Positions 9,114-18,612 of a DNA stretch of 64,000 nt are shown here, piece after piece. The first letter of the stretch is position 1; the number at the start of each line of letters is the position of its first letter. The position numbers and the translations under genes were made by a program. The notes under the pieces are model-generated. The model saw only the letters and a list, made by a program, of their open reading frames with translations, was not told the DNA's origin and searched no databases. The stretch is from Streptomyces drozdowiczii (GTDB lineage Bacteria; Actinomycetota; Actinomycetes; Streptomycetales; Streptomycetaceae), in the NCBI RefSeq assembly GCF_026167665.1, contig NZ_CP098740.1:4402001-4466000 (forward strand), in the 5' to 3' direction.

Positions 9114-10610
9114 TCAGAACTTCGGGTCGGGGGTTTGGGCGTGGACCAGTTCGGCGGCTTCCTCTTCCGTTTCCACCGACGGCGGGGAGCCTGCCAGCGG
9201 CTTGTTCGCGGTCTCCTTCATGCAGGCCACCGCGATCACGCCCACCAGGGCCGCCGCCATCGAGTAGTACGCCGGCATCAGGTTGGAGCCGGAGACGCTG
9301 ATCAGGGCCGTGATCACCAGCGGAGTCGTACCGCCGAAGATCGACGCCGAGAGGTTGTAGCCCACCGAGAGCGAGCCGTAGCGGACGTTCGTCGGGAACA
9401 GGGCCGGGAGCGCCGCCGACATCGTGCCGAGCATGCAGACCAGGGAGAGGCCCAGCATCAGCATGCCGATGATGATCGCGGGGATGCTGCCCTGGCGGAT
9501 CAGCAGGAACGCGGGCAGCGAGAAGATCAGGAAGCCCAGCATGCCGGTCATCAGAAGCGGCTTGCGGCCGAAGCGGTCCGAGAGCTTGCCGACCTGGTTG
9601 ATGATCAGCATCAGGAACACCATCACGCCGAGCAGGATCAGCAGGCCGTGCGTCTCGCTGTAGCCGAGCTCGTCGGAGAGGTACGTCGGCATGTACGACA
9701 GCAGCATGTAGTCGGTGATGTTGTACGCGCCGACCAGGCAGATGCAGAGGATCAGCGTCGGCCAGTAGTCGCGGAAGATCTTCCCCAGGTCCCCCTTCGC
9801 CGTCGTCTCGACGCTGTCCGCCGCCTCCGTGGCGTGCGCCGTGCCGCCCTCCAGCTTCTGGAAGGCCGGGGTCTCGTCCAGGCGCAGTCGCAGGTAGAGG
9901 CCGACCAGGCCGAGCGGCCCGGCGACCAGGAACGGTACGCGCCAGCCCCAGGCGTCCATCTGGGCGTCGTCGAGGAGCGCGTACAGCAGCGTCACCAGGC
10001 CCGCGGCGCCCACGTAGCCGGCGAGCGTGCCGAACTCCAGGAAGCTGCCGAAGAAGCCGCGCCGCTTGTCGGGGGCGTACTCCGCGATGAAGGTCGAGGC
10101 ACCGCCGTACTCACCGCCCGTCGAGAAGCCCTGGAGCATGCGGAAGAAGATCAGCAGGACCGCGGCCCAGACGCCGATCGTGGCGTGGGAGGGGATCAGG
10201 CCGATCGCGAAGGTGCCGATCGCCATCATGATCATCGTGAGGGCGAGGACCTTCTTGCGGCCGATCTTGTCGCCCATCGGGCCGAAGAACATGCCGCCGA
10301 GGGGCCGTACGAGGAAGGCGACCGCGAAGGTGGCGAACGAGGAGAGGAGCTGGGTCGTGTCGTTCCCGGACGGGAAGAAGACGTGTCCCAGCGTCCCGGC
10401 GAGGTAGGAGTAGATGCCGAAGTCGAACCACTCCATCGCGTTGCCGAGCGAGGCGGCCTTCACCGCGCGCTTGACCGCCTGGTCGTCCGTGATGGTGATG
10501 TCGGTGCGCCGCAGCTTGGGGTTCTGCCGCTTCCGGATCGCACGGAACAGCGCGGGGTGACGTTTGACCGCTTCAGGGTCGGCCACCTGGTGGGGGTCGG
10601 AGGCCGCCAT
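9114..10610 (-). CDS. MFS metabolite:H+ symporter (MHS/ProP family)
   Basis: A 498-residue, 12-TM major facilitator. The long cytoplasmic N-terminus leads into GNAMEWFDFGIYSYLAG, the signature start of the MHS family (ProP, KgtP, CitA). The loop-2 motif GPMGDKIGRKK and FSTGGEYGGA in the fifth helix follow. It should import an osmolyte or carboxylate with protons; the substrate cannot be read from sequence. The start at 10610 is set by GGAAAGGA; the longer frame has no ribosome-binding site. Confidence 0.9.
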   Translation of the reverse strand: MAASDPHQVADPEAVKRHPALFRAIRKRQNPKLRRTDITITDDQAVKRAVKAASLGNAMEWFDFGIYSYLAGTLGHVFFPSGNDTTQLLSSFATFAVAFLVRPLGGMFFGPMGDKIGRKKVLALTMIMMAIGTFAIGLIPSHATIGVWAAVLLIFFRMLQGFSTGGEYGGASTFIAEYAPDKRRGFFGSFLEFGTLAGYVGAAGLVTLLYALLDDAQMDAWGWRVPFLVAGPLGLVGLYLRLRLDETPAFQKLEGGTAHATEAADSVETTAKGDLGKIFRDYWPTLILCICLVGAYNITDYMLLSYMPTYLSDELGYSETHGLLILLGVMVFLMLIINQVGKLSDRFGRKPLLMTGMLGFLIFSLPAFLLIRQGSIPAIIIGMLMLGLSLVCMLGTMSAALPALFPTNVRYGSLSVGYNLSASIFGGTTPLVITALISVSGSNLMPAYYSMAAALVGVIAVACMKETANKPLAGSPPSVETEEEAAELVHAQTPDPKF

Positions 10611-10783
10611 GGCCGGTTCCTTTCCTCGGCAACTGTTACAGGAAAGGCTTCTGCGCGGACATGGCGGCCGCAAACCGGTTCAGCGAAGGATTGGGATGTC
10701 CATCACATGATTTCGGCCATTCGGCCCAGCGGATGGCCCGTTTCGGGCTGTTCTGTGCGGCTTACGGGCCGTGCTCGCCGACC

Positions 10784-11251
10784 TCAGATCTTGAGGTCCT
10801 TGATGATCTTGGCGACGTGGCCGGTGGCCTTGACGTTGTAGAAGGCGTGGGCGACCTTGCCGTCCTCGTCCACCACGACCGTGGACCGGATGACGCCCGT
10901 CACCGTTTTGCCGTAGAGCTTCTTCTCGCCGTACGCGCCGTACGCCTCAAGGGTCTCCTTGGCCGGATCGCCCACCAGTGTGACCTTGAGGTTCTCCTTC
11001 TCGCGGAACTTCGCGAGCTTCTCCGGCTTGTCCGGCGAGACCCCGATGACGTCGTAGCCGGCCTCGGCGAGCAGATCGAGGTTGTCCGTGAAGTCGCACG
11101 CCTGCTTGGTGCAGCCGGGGGTAAGAGCGGCGGGGTAGAAGTAGACGATGACCTTGCGGCCCTTGTGGTCCGCGAGCGAGACGTCGTTGCCGTCCGCGTC
11201 GGGCAGGGTGAAGGCGGGGGCGGTGTCGCCGGGGGCGAGGCGCTCGCTCAT
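10784..11251 (-). CDS. bcp: Thioredoxin-dependent peroxiredoxin (Bcp/PrxQ)
   Basis: A 155-residue Bcp-type peroxiredoxin that reduces hydroperoxides. The TPGCTKQACDF motif supplies the peroxidatic Cys47 and resolving Cys52. The fold markers YFYPAALTPGC and GVSPDKPEKLAKF are typical. The start at 11251 has AGGAGA upstream. It is divergent from the DUF3618 gene. Confidence 0.94.
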   Translation of the reverse strand: MSERLAPGDTAPAFTLPDADGNDVSLADHKGRKVIVYFYPAALTPGCTKQACDFTDNLDLLAEAGYDVIGVSPDKPEKLAKFREKENLKVTLVGDPAKETLEAYGAYGEKKLYGKTVTGVIRSTVVVDEDGKVAHAFYNVKATGHVAKIIKDLKI

Positions 11252-11378
11252 GGTTCTCCTCGTTGGTACGTGGGGTCTACGGGACCGAGCGTAATGGGGG
11301 TGCCGCCGGGTGCGGATGCGGCGGAACTGACAGACTGTCGATGAAGGTTTACCGGACGAGGACCACGGAGGCGGCGCG

Positions 11379-11696
11379 GTGTCGGATGCCAGGACCCCTG
11401 CGCAGATCGAGGCGGACATCATCAGCAGGCGCGAGCAGCTTGCGGTGGTACTCGATGAGATCGGGGTGCGGGTGCACCCGAAGACGATCATCGGTGACGC
11501 GAAGGCGAAGGTCGCCGGGACCGTGGACCGGACGGCCGGCCGGGCGTACGTGGCGGTGAATCGCGCGGTGTCGGACGTCAAGGCCCAGTTCGTCTCGGAG
11601 ACGGGCAGCCCGCGGCTGGAGCGCGTGATCCCGGCGGCGCTGCTCGCGGCGGGCGTGGTCGGCCTGGTCGTCGTCTCCTCGCGGCGCAAGCGCTGA
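11379..11696 (+). CDS. DUF3618 membrane-associated protein
   Basis: A 105-residue protein with the DUF3618 pattern: TPAQIEADIISRREQLAVVLDE at the N-terminus (shown here in family terms), an amphipathic middle, one TM helix near residues 83-99 and a basic tail SSRRKR. The function is unknown. GTG start preceded by GGAGG. Confidence 0.85.
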   Translation: MSDARTPAQIEADIISRREQLAVVLDEIGVRVHPKTIIGDAKAKVAGTVDRTAGRAYVAVNRAVSDVKAQFVSETGSPRLERVIPAALLAAGVVGLVVVSSRRKR

Positions 11697-11739
11697 CCCC
11701 TCGCGCGTGCCGGGCGTGCTGCCCGGTAGGTTGCGGGGC

Positions 11740-12078
11740 GTGAGCGAGAACACCGACGACAAGCTGCCCATCCGGATGCTGCACGACCGAGTGCTGGTCC
11801 GGTCCGAGTCGCCCGAGGGCGAGCGGCGTTCCGGCGGCGGCATCCTGATTCCCGCGACGGCCGCGGTCGGCCGCCGGCTGGCGTGGGCCGTGGTGGTGGC
11901 GGTGGGGCAGAACGTGCGGACGGTCGAGCCGGGCGACCGGGTGCTGTTCGACCCGGAGGACCGGGCGGAGGTCGAGGTGCGGGGTGTGGCGTACGTGCTG
12001 ATGCGCGAGCGCGACCTGCACGCGGTGGCCGCGGACCGGTTCGAGGGCTCGGAGGATTCGACCGGGCTGTATCTGTAG
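11740..12078 (+). CDS. GroES-like (Cpn10 fold) protein
   Basis: A 112-residue protein resembling Cpn10: RMLHDRVLVRSESPEGERRSGG corresponds to the GroES start (split here: RMLHDRVLV, then SGGGILIPATA for the mobile loop), followed by VEPGDRVLFDPED and AYVLMRERDLHAV. It is not the main GroES of a groESL operon because no groEL follows. It may be a divergent co-chaperonin-like protein. The start is GTG at 11740. Confidence 0.78.
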   Translation: MSENTDDKLPIRMLHDRVLVRSESPEGERRSGGGILIPATAAVGRRLAWAVVVAVGQNVRTVEPGDRVLFDPEDRAEVEVRGVAYVLMRERDLHAVAADRFEGSEDSTGLYL

Positions 12079-12105
12079 AGCTGGATCCGTAGATCTGTGG
12101 GCGGA

Positions 12106-12133
12106 GGGCCCGGTGGCCGTTGTCACCGGGCCC
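12106..12133 (+). terminator. Terminator after the GroES-like gene
   Basis: GGGCCCGGTG and CACCGGGCCC form a perfect 10-bp stem with an 8-nt loop, 27 bp after the stop codon and just before the riboswitch. Confidence 0.75.
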
Positions 12134-12163
12134 TTCGCCTGTCCTTTGCTACCGTGGAGGGAC

Positions 12164-12204
12164 CCCGACGAGACGCGCCGTACCGGGTTTCGCAAAGACG
12201 ACGC
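12164..12204 (+). promoter_or_regulatory. Guanidine-III (ykkC-III) riboswitch
   Basis: A 41-nt element between a likely start point (TACCGT at 12150-12155 as -10) and the SMR gene. It begins CCCGACGAGACGCGCCGTA, continues CCGGG to close helix P1 (CCCG with CGGG), and ends AAAGACGACGC. The ends and spacing match the compact guanidine-III class, and the total length equals the well-known 41-nt Thermobifida example as I remember it. The pseudoknot pairing of GCGCCGU with ACGACGC would hold one C-A mismatch. Downstream it leads to GGAGGTG at 12235, so translational control is plausible. The assignment is strengthened by the guanidinium-exporter-type gene that follows. Confidence 0.8.
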
Positions 12205-12246
12205 ACCCGTGTTGTTCGCGTGTTCTGTCTCGTCGGAGGTGCTGTC

Positions 12247-12567
12247 GTGGCGTGGGTTCTGCTGGTCGTCGCCGGTCTGCTGGAAGTGGCCTGGTCGATC
12301 GGGATGAAGTACACCGAGGGGTTCACCCGGCTGTGGCCGAGCGTGTTCACGGGCCTGGGGATCGTGGCGAGCATGATGCTGCTGTCGCACGCGGCCCGGA
12401 CCCTGCCGATCGGTACGGCGTACGGGGTGTGGGTCGGGATCGGCGCGGCGGGTGCCGCGGTCCTGGGCATGGTGGTGCTGCACGAGCCGGTGACGGCGGC
12501 CCGGATCTTCTTCGTGTGCCTGCTGCTGGTGGCGGTGGTCGGGCTGAAGGCCACCTCGGGGCACTGA
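12247..12567 (+). CDS. sugE: SMR-family guanidinium exporter (SugE/Gdx type)
   Basis: A 106-residue, four-TM small multidrug resistance protein. It has the essential membrane glutamate in GLLEVAWSIGMKYTEGF, the segment LPIGTAYGVWVGIGAAG (family signature AYxVWxGIG), and LHEPVTAARI in the last part. The WSIGMKY form and the riboswitch point to the Gdx (guanidinium/H+ antiport) branch rather than the polyspecific EmrE branch. GTG start behind GGAGGTG. Confidence 0.9.
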   Translation: MAWVLLVVAGLLEVAWSIGMKYTEGFTRLWPSVFTGLGIVASMMLLSHAARTLPIGTAYGVWVGIGAAGAAVLGMVVLHEPVTAARIFFVCLLLVAVVGLKATSGH

Positions 12568-12597
12568 CCCGGCGGGGCCGCCGGGGGCTTCAGGGGC

Positions 12598-15001
12598 TCA
12601 GGGCCGGGTGCTGGGGGCCCGGGTGCCGCGCGGCCCTTCGAGGAAGCCGCCGATGTCGCCGCCGTCCCCGCCCCCGGTGTCCCCGCCGTCCCCGCCGCCC
12701 GTGTCCGTCCCGCCGTCCGTCGTGCCGCCGGCGCCCGCGCCCCCGGCCGGGTTGTCCGTGGTGCCGGGGGTGGTGCGCGGGGCCGACGGGGTCCGGGACG
12801 GGGTGGTGGGCGGGGTGCGCCTCGGGGTGGCCGAGGGGGTGCGGCGGCCGGTGTCGCCGGGGCGGTGTCCTCGGCGGTGGGCAGCGCGGTGTCGTCGGTG
12901 TCCTCCTCCACGTCGAGGTCGAAGTCCTGGGCGGGGGTGCCCTTCAGGGCGGCCCCGGTGTACTGGGCCCAGGTCTCGGCGGGGGCGCCGCCGCCGTTGA
13001 TGCGGGGGAGCCCGAGCGCGCCGTAGAGGGATTCCTGGGCGCCGGTGTCCGGGTCCTGGCCCATGACGGCGATGACGGTGGCGAGGTCGGGGGTGTAGCC
13101 GGCGAACCAGGCGGCCCGGTCCTCCTCGGCGGTGCCGGTCTTCCCGGCGGCGGGCCGGCCGGCGCCCCGGGCGGCGGTGCCGGTGCCGCCCTCCACGACG
13201 CTCCGGAGGATCGACGTGGTGGTGTCGGCTGCCTCGCGGCTGACGGCCTGCTTCACCGTACGGCCGGGCAGGGTGACGTCCTCGCCGTCCTTGCTGACCT
13301 TGCTGACCAGGACGTGGGCGCCGTGCTTGCCGTGTGCGGCGAGGGTCGCGTACGCCTCGGTCATGTCGAGGACGCTGGCGGTGGCGACGCCGAGCGCGAT
13401 GGAGGGGGTGGGGGTGAGGTCGGCGGTGTCCTTGGGGATGCCGAGGGAGACGGCGGTCTGCCGGACCTTCTCGGGGCCGACGTCCTCGGCCATCTGGGCG
13501 TAGACGGCGTTGACGGACTTGTCGGTGGCGGTCGACACGGTGATGGGGCCGTAGCTGCGGTCGTCCTCGTTGGCGGGGTCGTAGCCGGTGGGTCCGTCGG
13601 GCCCTTCGACCATGCGTTTGTTGGTGCCGTCGTAGATGGTGCCGGGGGTGATGCGGCGGCCGTCCTGGGTGGTGGAGTCGTTGGCGACGGCCGAGGTGAA
13701 GACGAACGGCTTGAAGGTGGAGCCGACCTGGTAGTCGCGGCGGGTGGCGTTGTTGACGTACTGCCGGGTGTAGTCGACGCCGCCGTACATGGCGACGACA
13801 TGGCCGGTGGCGGGGTCGATGGAGGCGCCGCCGACGCGGACGTCGCGGTCGGCCTCGCGGTCGTCGTCGGTCTTGGACATGACCTTGTCCTCGACGGCCT
13901 CGACGAGGGCGTCCTGCCTCTTGCGCTGGAGCGTGGTGGTGATGCGGTAGCCGCGGGTGGCGAGGGTCTTCTCGTCCAGGATGTCGTTGTCGACGAGGTA
14001 GTCCTCGACGGCCTTGACGATGTAGCCGCGCTGCCCGGAGAGGCTGTTGGCGGGCTTCACGGGGCCGGGGACGGGGAAGGTCATCGCGGCGCGCTCGGCG
14101 GGGTCGAGCCACTTCTCCTTGACCATGCCGTCCAGCACGTAGTTCCAGCGGGCGACGGCGGCGGGCTTGTTCTCGGGGTAGGCGACGACGTCGTAGGCGC
14201 TGGGGGCGTTGAGCAGCGAGGCGAGGTACGCGCCCTGGGCGGTGGTGACGTCGCCGATGTCCTTGCCGTAGTACGCCTGGGAGGCGGCCTGGATGCCGTA
14301 GGCGTTGCGGCCGAAGTAGCTGGTGTTGAGGTAGCCCTCCAGGATCTGGTCCTTGGACTGTTCCCGGTTGAGCTTGATGGAGATGAAGAATTCCTTGATC
14401 TTGCGGACGACGGTCTGTTCCTGGCCCAGGTAGTAGTTCTTGACGTACTGCTGGGTGATGGTCGAACCGCCCTGCTTGCCCTTGCCGGTGACGGTGTTCC
14501 AGCCGGCCCGGAACATCGCCTTGACGTCGACGGCGCGTTCGGAGTAGAAGTCGCGGTCCTCGGCGGCGAGGACCGCGTGCCGGACGGTGAGCGGGACCTG
14601 GGCGAGCTTGATGCTCTCGCGGTTGATCTCGCCGTCGCGGGCGATGACGGTGCCGTCGGCGTACAGGTAGACGTTGGACTGGGCGGTGGCTTTGGCGTTG
14701 GCGGCGGGGATGTCGACCAGCTGGTAGCCGGCGAGGAACCCGCCGACCAGGAGCAGGGCGATGAGGAGTACGCCGCCGAGGACCATGCGCCAGGTGGGGA
14801 TCAGCCGCCGCCAGCCGGTGCGCTTGGGGCGCTTGGGCTTCTTCGCGCCGGTGGCTTCGGGGGCCGTGGCGTCGGGGGCCGTGGCTTCGGGGGTCTCGCC
14901 TTCGGGGGCCGGTCCCGGGGCGGCGGCGTCGGCAGGCAGGTCCCTGGGGGCCCGGCCCGGGGGTCGGTGTCCCCGTTCTGCTGCTGTGGCTCGTCGCTCA
15001 T
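12598..15001 (-). CDS. Class A penicillin-binding protein, two homopolymer frame breaks
   Basis: A bifunctional peptidoglycan glycosyltransferase/transpeptidase of about 801 residues once repaired. After an acidic/proline-rich cytoplasmic tail (MSDEPQQQNG, start at 15001) and one TM helix come the GT51 domain (AAEDRDFYSE, KQGGSTITQQYVKN in parts) and the transpeptidase domain with STFK, SVN and KTGTA. The C-terminus is a Gly/Asp-rich tail. The frame breaks at a G5 run at 14946-14950 (N-terminus) and at 12835-12839 (start of the C-terminal tail). One extra base in each gives a single 2406-nt frame. Loss of function is unlikely; I read both breaks as homopolymer errors. Confidence 0.87.
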
Positions 15002-15173
15002 GTCGGTGCAGACTCCTCGGCCGCGGTCAGTTCCCCCATAGTGCCCTTTTCTGGCGCATATCCCTTGGATCGACGGCCGAAAAGCGCTCGCGGCGGCGGT
15101 CCCGGCTGGACTAGGCTCCTGCGCTTTGGTGTCCACGCACGGTGCGGCACCCGTGGACGGGGAGGCGGTTGCT

Positions 15174-15974
15174 GTGCGGGTCTACGCGGTGGTGGCGGCG
15201 GGCGGTTTCCGCCGTTACGCCACCTATCGGATCGAGACGGCGGCGGGGGTGTTCACCAACACCGTCTTCGGCTTCATCCTCGCCTACACGTACATGGCGT
15301 TGTGGGACGAGCGGCCCCGCCTCGGCGGTTACGACATGCCGCAGGCGCTGACCTTCGTCTGGCTGGGCCAGGCGCTGCTGATGACCTGCGTGATGATGGG
15401 CGGCGGCTTCGAGGACGAACTCATCGAGCGCATCCGCACGGGCGACATCGCGGTGGACCTCTACCGCCCGGTCGACCTCCAGCTGTGGTGGCTGGCGCAG
15501 GACTTGGGCCGGGCGGCCTTCCATCTGCTGGGGCGCGGCATCGTGCCGATGGTGCTCGGCGGGCTGGCGTTCGACCTGGCGCTGCCGGGATCGGCGGGGC
15601 CGTGGCTGGCGTTCCTCGTCTCGGTGGCGCTGGGCGTGGTGGTGAGCTTCGGCATCCGCTATCTGGTGGCGCTGTCCGCCTTCTGGCTGATGGACGGGGC
15701 GGGCGCGGCGCAGATCGCCTTCCTGGCGGGGCTGTTCTTCTCGGGGATGCTGCTGCCGCTGAGCCTGTTCCCGGGGCTGCTGGGCGAGGTGGCGCGGCTG
15801 ATGCCGTGGTCGGCGCTGCTCCAGGTGCCGGCGGATGTGTTCCTGGGCAAGCACACGGGCTGGGGGCTGGTGCGGGTGTACGTGTTCCAGGCGGCCTGGG
15901 CCGCGGTGTTGCTGCTGGTGGGGCGGATGGTGCAGGGCGTGGCGACGCGGAGGGTGGTGGTCCAGGGTGGCTGA
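15174..15974 (+). CDS. ABC-2 type transporter permease, first subunit
   Basis: A 266-residue, six-TM protein (for example ETAAGVFTNTVFGFILAYTY in the first pair of helices, AFLAGLFFSGMLLPLSLFP near residue 190). It is the DUF990/ABC-2 permease type that occurs in pairs with an ATPase. GTG at 15174 is preferred to the in-frame GTG at 15126 because GGGGAGG lies 8 bp before it. It overlaps the next gene by 8 nt and forms a three-gene exporter operon. The cargo is unknown. Confidence 0.85.
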   Translation: MRVYAVVAAGGFRRYATYRIETAAGVFTNTVFGFILAYTYMALWDERPRLGGYDMPQALTFVWLGQALLMTCVMMGGGFEDELIERIRTGDIAVDLYRPVDLQLWWLAQDLGRAAFHLLGRGIVPMVLGGLAFDLALPGSAGPWLAFLVSVALGVVVSFGIRYLVALSAFWLMDGAGAAQIAFLAGLFFSGMLLPLSLFPGLLGEVARLMPWSALLQVPADVFLGKHTGWGLVRVYVFQAAWAAVLLLVGRMVQGVATRRVVVQGG

Positions 15975-16836
15975 GCTGACGGAGACGGCGGTGCCGGAGG
16001 CGCCGGGGGAGATGTTCGCCCCGCAGCCGCGGCTGGTCGAGGGGGTGCGGGCGTACGGGCTGATCGTGTCGATGTGGCTGCGCTCCACCATGGCGTACCG
16101 GGCCTCGTTCCTGATGACGGCGGTCGGCAACTTCACGGCGACGGCGTTCGACTTCGTGACGATCATGCTGATGTTCGCGCACGTCGACGCGCTGGGCGGC
16201 TACTCGCTCCCGGAGATCGCCCTGCTGTACGGGGCCTCGGGGACGGCGTTCGGCCTGGCGGACCTGCTGATGGGGTCGATGGACCGGCTGGGCCGCCGGG
16301 TGCGCGACGGCACGTTGGACACGTTGCTGGTGCGGCCGGTCCCGGTCCTCGCGCAGGTGGCGGCCGACCGCTTCGCGCTGCGCAGGCTGGGGCGGATCAC
16401 CCAGGGGCTGCTGGTGCTCGGCTACGGGCTGGTGGCGGCGGACATCGACTGGACCCCGGCGAAGGCGGTCCTGCTGCCGCTGATGCTGCTGAGCGGGTCG
16501 GTGATCTTCGGGGCGGTGTTCGTGGCCGGCGGGGCGTTCCAGTTCATCGCGCAGGACGCCTCGCAGGTGCAGAACTCGTTCACGTACGGGGGCAACACGC
16601 TGCTCCAGTACCCGCCGACGATCTTCGCGAAGGACCTGGTGCGCGGGGTGGTCTTCGTGGTGCCGCTGGCCTTCGTGAACTGGCTTCCGGCGCTGTATGT
16701 GCTGGGCCGGGAGCTGCCGTTGGGGCTGCCGGACGGGGTGGCGTTCCTGCCGCCGGTGGTGGCCGCCGTCTGCGCGACCGGGGCGGGCCTGGTGTGGCGG
16801 GCGGGGCTGCGGGCGTACCGGAGTACGGGAAGTTGA
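15967..16836 (+). CDS. ABC-2 type transporter permease, second subunit
   Basis: A 289-residue, six-TM permease similar in layout to the preceding gene, with an N-terminal cytoplasmic tail and SMWLRSTMAYRASFLM leading into the first helix. The GTG start at 15967 overlaps the upstream stop, so translation is coupled. With its partner it forms the heterodimeric channel of the exporter. Confidence 0.86.
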   Translation: MAELTETAVPEAPGEMFAPQPRLVEGVRAYGLIVSMWLRSTMAYRASFLMTAVGNFTATAFDFVTIMLMFAHVDALGGYSLPEIALLYGASGTAFGLADLLMGSMDRLGRRVRDGTLDTLLVRPVPVLAQVAADRFALRRLGRITQGLLVLGYGLVAADIDWTPAKAVLLPLMLLSGSVIFGAVFVAGGAFQFIAQDASQVQNSFTYGGNTLLQYPPTIFAKDLVRGVVFVVPLAFVNWLPALYVLGRELPLGLPDGVAFLPPVVAAVCATGAGLVWRAGLRAYRSTGS

Positions 16837-16859
16837 AGCGGGACGGGAGAGGGAGCGGC

Positions 16860-17888
16860 ATGAGTACGGACACGGAGACGAGCACGGCCGGGCATCCGGG
16901 CGCCGGGGCGGCCTTCATCGAGCTGGACCGGCTGGAGAAGGTCTTCGACGTCCGCCGCAGGACGGGTTTCCTGCGCGGTGAGCGGCGCCAGGTGCGGGCG
17001 GTCGACGGGATCAGCTTCCGGGTGGAGCGCGGCGAGATGGTCGGCTACATCGGGCCGAACGGGGCCGGGAAGTCGACCACGATCAAGATGCTGACGGGCA
17101 TCCTCACGCCGAGCGGCGGCTCCCTGCGCGTCGCGGGCATCGACCCTTCGCGGGAGCGTACGCGGCTGGCGCACCGGATCGGTGTGGTCTTCGGCCAGCG
17201 CACGACGCTCTGGTGGGACCTGCCGCTGCGGGACTCGTACCGGCTGATGCACCGCATGTACCGGGTGCCGGACGCGCGCTTCCGGGCCAATCTGGACCGG
17301 TGCGTCGAACTCCTGGACCTGGGCGAGCTGTTGGACGTACCGGTGCGTCAGCTGTCGCTGGGGCAGCGGATGCGCGGGGACATCGCGGCGGCGCTGCTGC
17401 ACGACCCTGAGGTGCTGTATCTGGACGAGCCGACGATCGGCCTCGACGTGGTGTCCAAGGCCAAGGTGCGGCAGTTCCTGCGGGACCTGAACGCGGAGCG
17501 CGGGACGACGGTGCTGCTGACGACCCATGACCTGACGGACATCGAGCAGTTGTGCAGCCGGGTGATGGTGATCGACCACGGCCGGCTGATGTACGACGGT
17601 GCGCTGGCCGGGCTGCACGAGGTGGGGGAGAGCGAGCGGACGCTGGTGGTCGACCTGGAGCGCGAACTCCCGCCGATCCGGCTGGAGTCGGAGCCCTCGG
17701 TGCGCACGGTGAAGGTGGAGGGGCCGCGCCAGTGGCTGGCCTTCCCGGCCTCCGCGTCGGCGGCGCCGCTGGTGGCGCGGATCGCCGCGGAGTACCCGTT
17801 GGCGGACCTTTCGGTGCGGGAGCCGGACATCGAGGCGGTGATCGCGAAGATGTACGCGCGCGAGCGGCCCGGTGAGCCGGTGACGTGA
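16860..17888 (+). CDS. ABC transporter ATP-binding protein
   Basis: A 342-residue ATPase with Walker A GPNGAGKST at residues 65-73, signature LSLGQRMRGD, Walker B VLYLDEPTIGLD and switch THD. The NatA/DrrA-like C-terminal extension follows. GGGAGAGGGAGC precedes ATG 16860. It energises the two permeases directly upstream. Confidence 0.92.
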   Translation: MSTDTETSTAGHPGAGAAFIELDRLEKVFDVRRRTGFLRGERRQVRAVDGISFRVERGEMVGYIGPNGAGKSTTIKMLTGILTPSGGSLRVAGIDPSRERTRLAHRIGVVFGQRTTLWWDLPLRDSYRLMHRMYRVPDARFRANLDRCVELLDLGELLDVPVRQLSLGQRMRGDIAAALLHDPEVLYLDEPTIGLDVVSKAKVRQFLRDLNAERGTTVLLTTHDLTDIEQLCSRVMVIDHGRLMYDGALAGLHEVGESERTLVVDLERELPPIRLESEPSVRTVKVEGPRQWLAFPASASAAPLVARIAAEYPLADLSVREPDIEAVIAKMYARERPGEPVT

Positions 17889-17915
17889 GCGCGGCCGTTC
17901 AATAGGCTGCGTTCC

Positions 17916-18599
17916 ATGACGAGCGAACTCCCGGACATGCGGGCCTCCGACGCCGAGCGTGAACGTGTTGCCGAGATCCTGCGCGAGGCGGTCGCCGAAG
18001 GGCGCCTGGAGATGGAGGAGTTCGACCAGCGCCTGGACGCCGCCTACAAGGCGCGGACGCACGGCGAGCTGGAACCGCTCGTCCGTGACCTGCCGGCCGT
18101 CGGCTCCTCCTCGTCGGCGTCGGCCGTCGCGCAGCCGCGGGCGGGCTCGGCGGCCCGCTGGTCGGAGCGGATCGGGCGGCCGGCGACGTCGACCGGCGGC
18201 TTCGCGTTCTGGGGCGGTTTCCGCCGCCGGGGGAACTGGACGGTCGGGAAGGTGTTCACGGCGTTCGCGATGTGGGGCGGCGGCGACATCGACCTGCGCG
18301 AGGCGAACTTCGAGTCCCGCGAGACCGTCATCCGCTGTTTCACGATCATGGGCGGCCTCCGGGTGACGGTTCCGCCGGACCTCGGTGTGGAGGTCCGGGG
18401 CATCGGCATCATGGGCGGCTTCGGGGAGGACACCAAGGACGAGTCGGCCCCCGCGCCCGACGCGCCCCGGGTCCGGATCACCGGCTTCGCGCTCATGGGC
18501 GGCGTCGGGGTGGAGCACAAGCGCAGCAAGGCGGAGAAGCAGCGGCTGCGGGACGCGGACCGGCAGCGGGGCCGCCTGGAGAAGGGCGACACGCCCTAG
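17916..18599 (+). CDS. DUF1707 protein with LiaF-like C-terminal domain
   Basis: A 227-residue soluble protein. Residues 6-60 match the DUF1707 pattern (MRASDAERERVAEILREA, then GRLEMEEFDQRLDAAYKART in parts). The second half has repeated IMGG motifs (CFTIMGGLRV, GIGIMGGFGE, GFALMGGVGV), typical of the LiaF/cell-wall-active antibiotic response beta-fold. It may take part in envelope stress signalling; this is inferred from the family only. Confidence 0.85.
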   Translation: MTSELPDMRASDAERERVAEILREAVAEGRLEMEEFDQRLDAAYKARTHGELEPLVRDLPAVGSSSSASAVAQPRAGSAARWSERIGRPATSTGGFAFWGGFRRRGNWTVGKVFTAFAMWGGGDIDLREANFESRETVIRCFTIMGGLRVTVPPDLGVEVRGIGIMGGFGEDTKDESAPAPDAPRVRITGFALMGGVGVEHKRSKAEKQRLRDADRQRGRLEKGDTP

Positions 18600-18612
18600 C
18601 CCGGAGCGCGTC

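Noticed and set aside
12120..15041. 973-codon plus-strand frame opposite the PBP gene
   Set aside because: A shadow of the PBP; its composition is Gly/Val/Ala-rich low complexity, and the PBP motifs are on the other strand.
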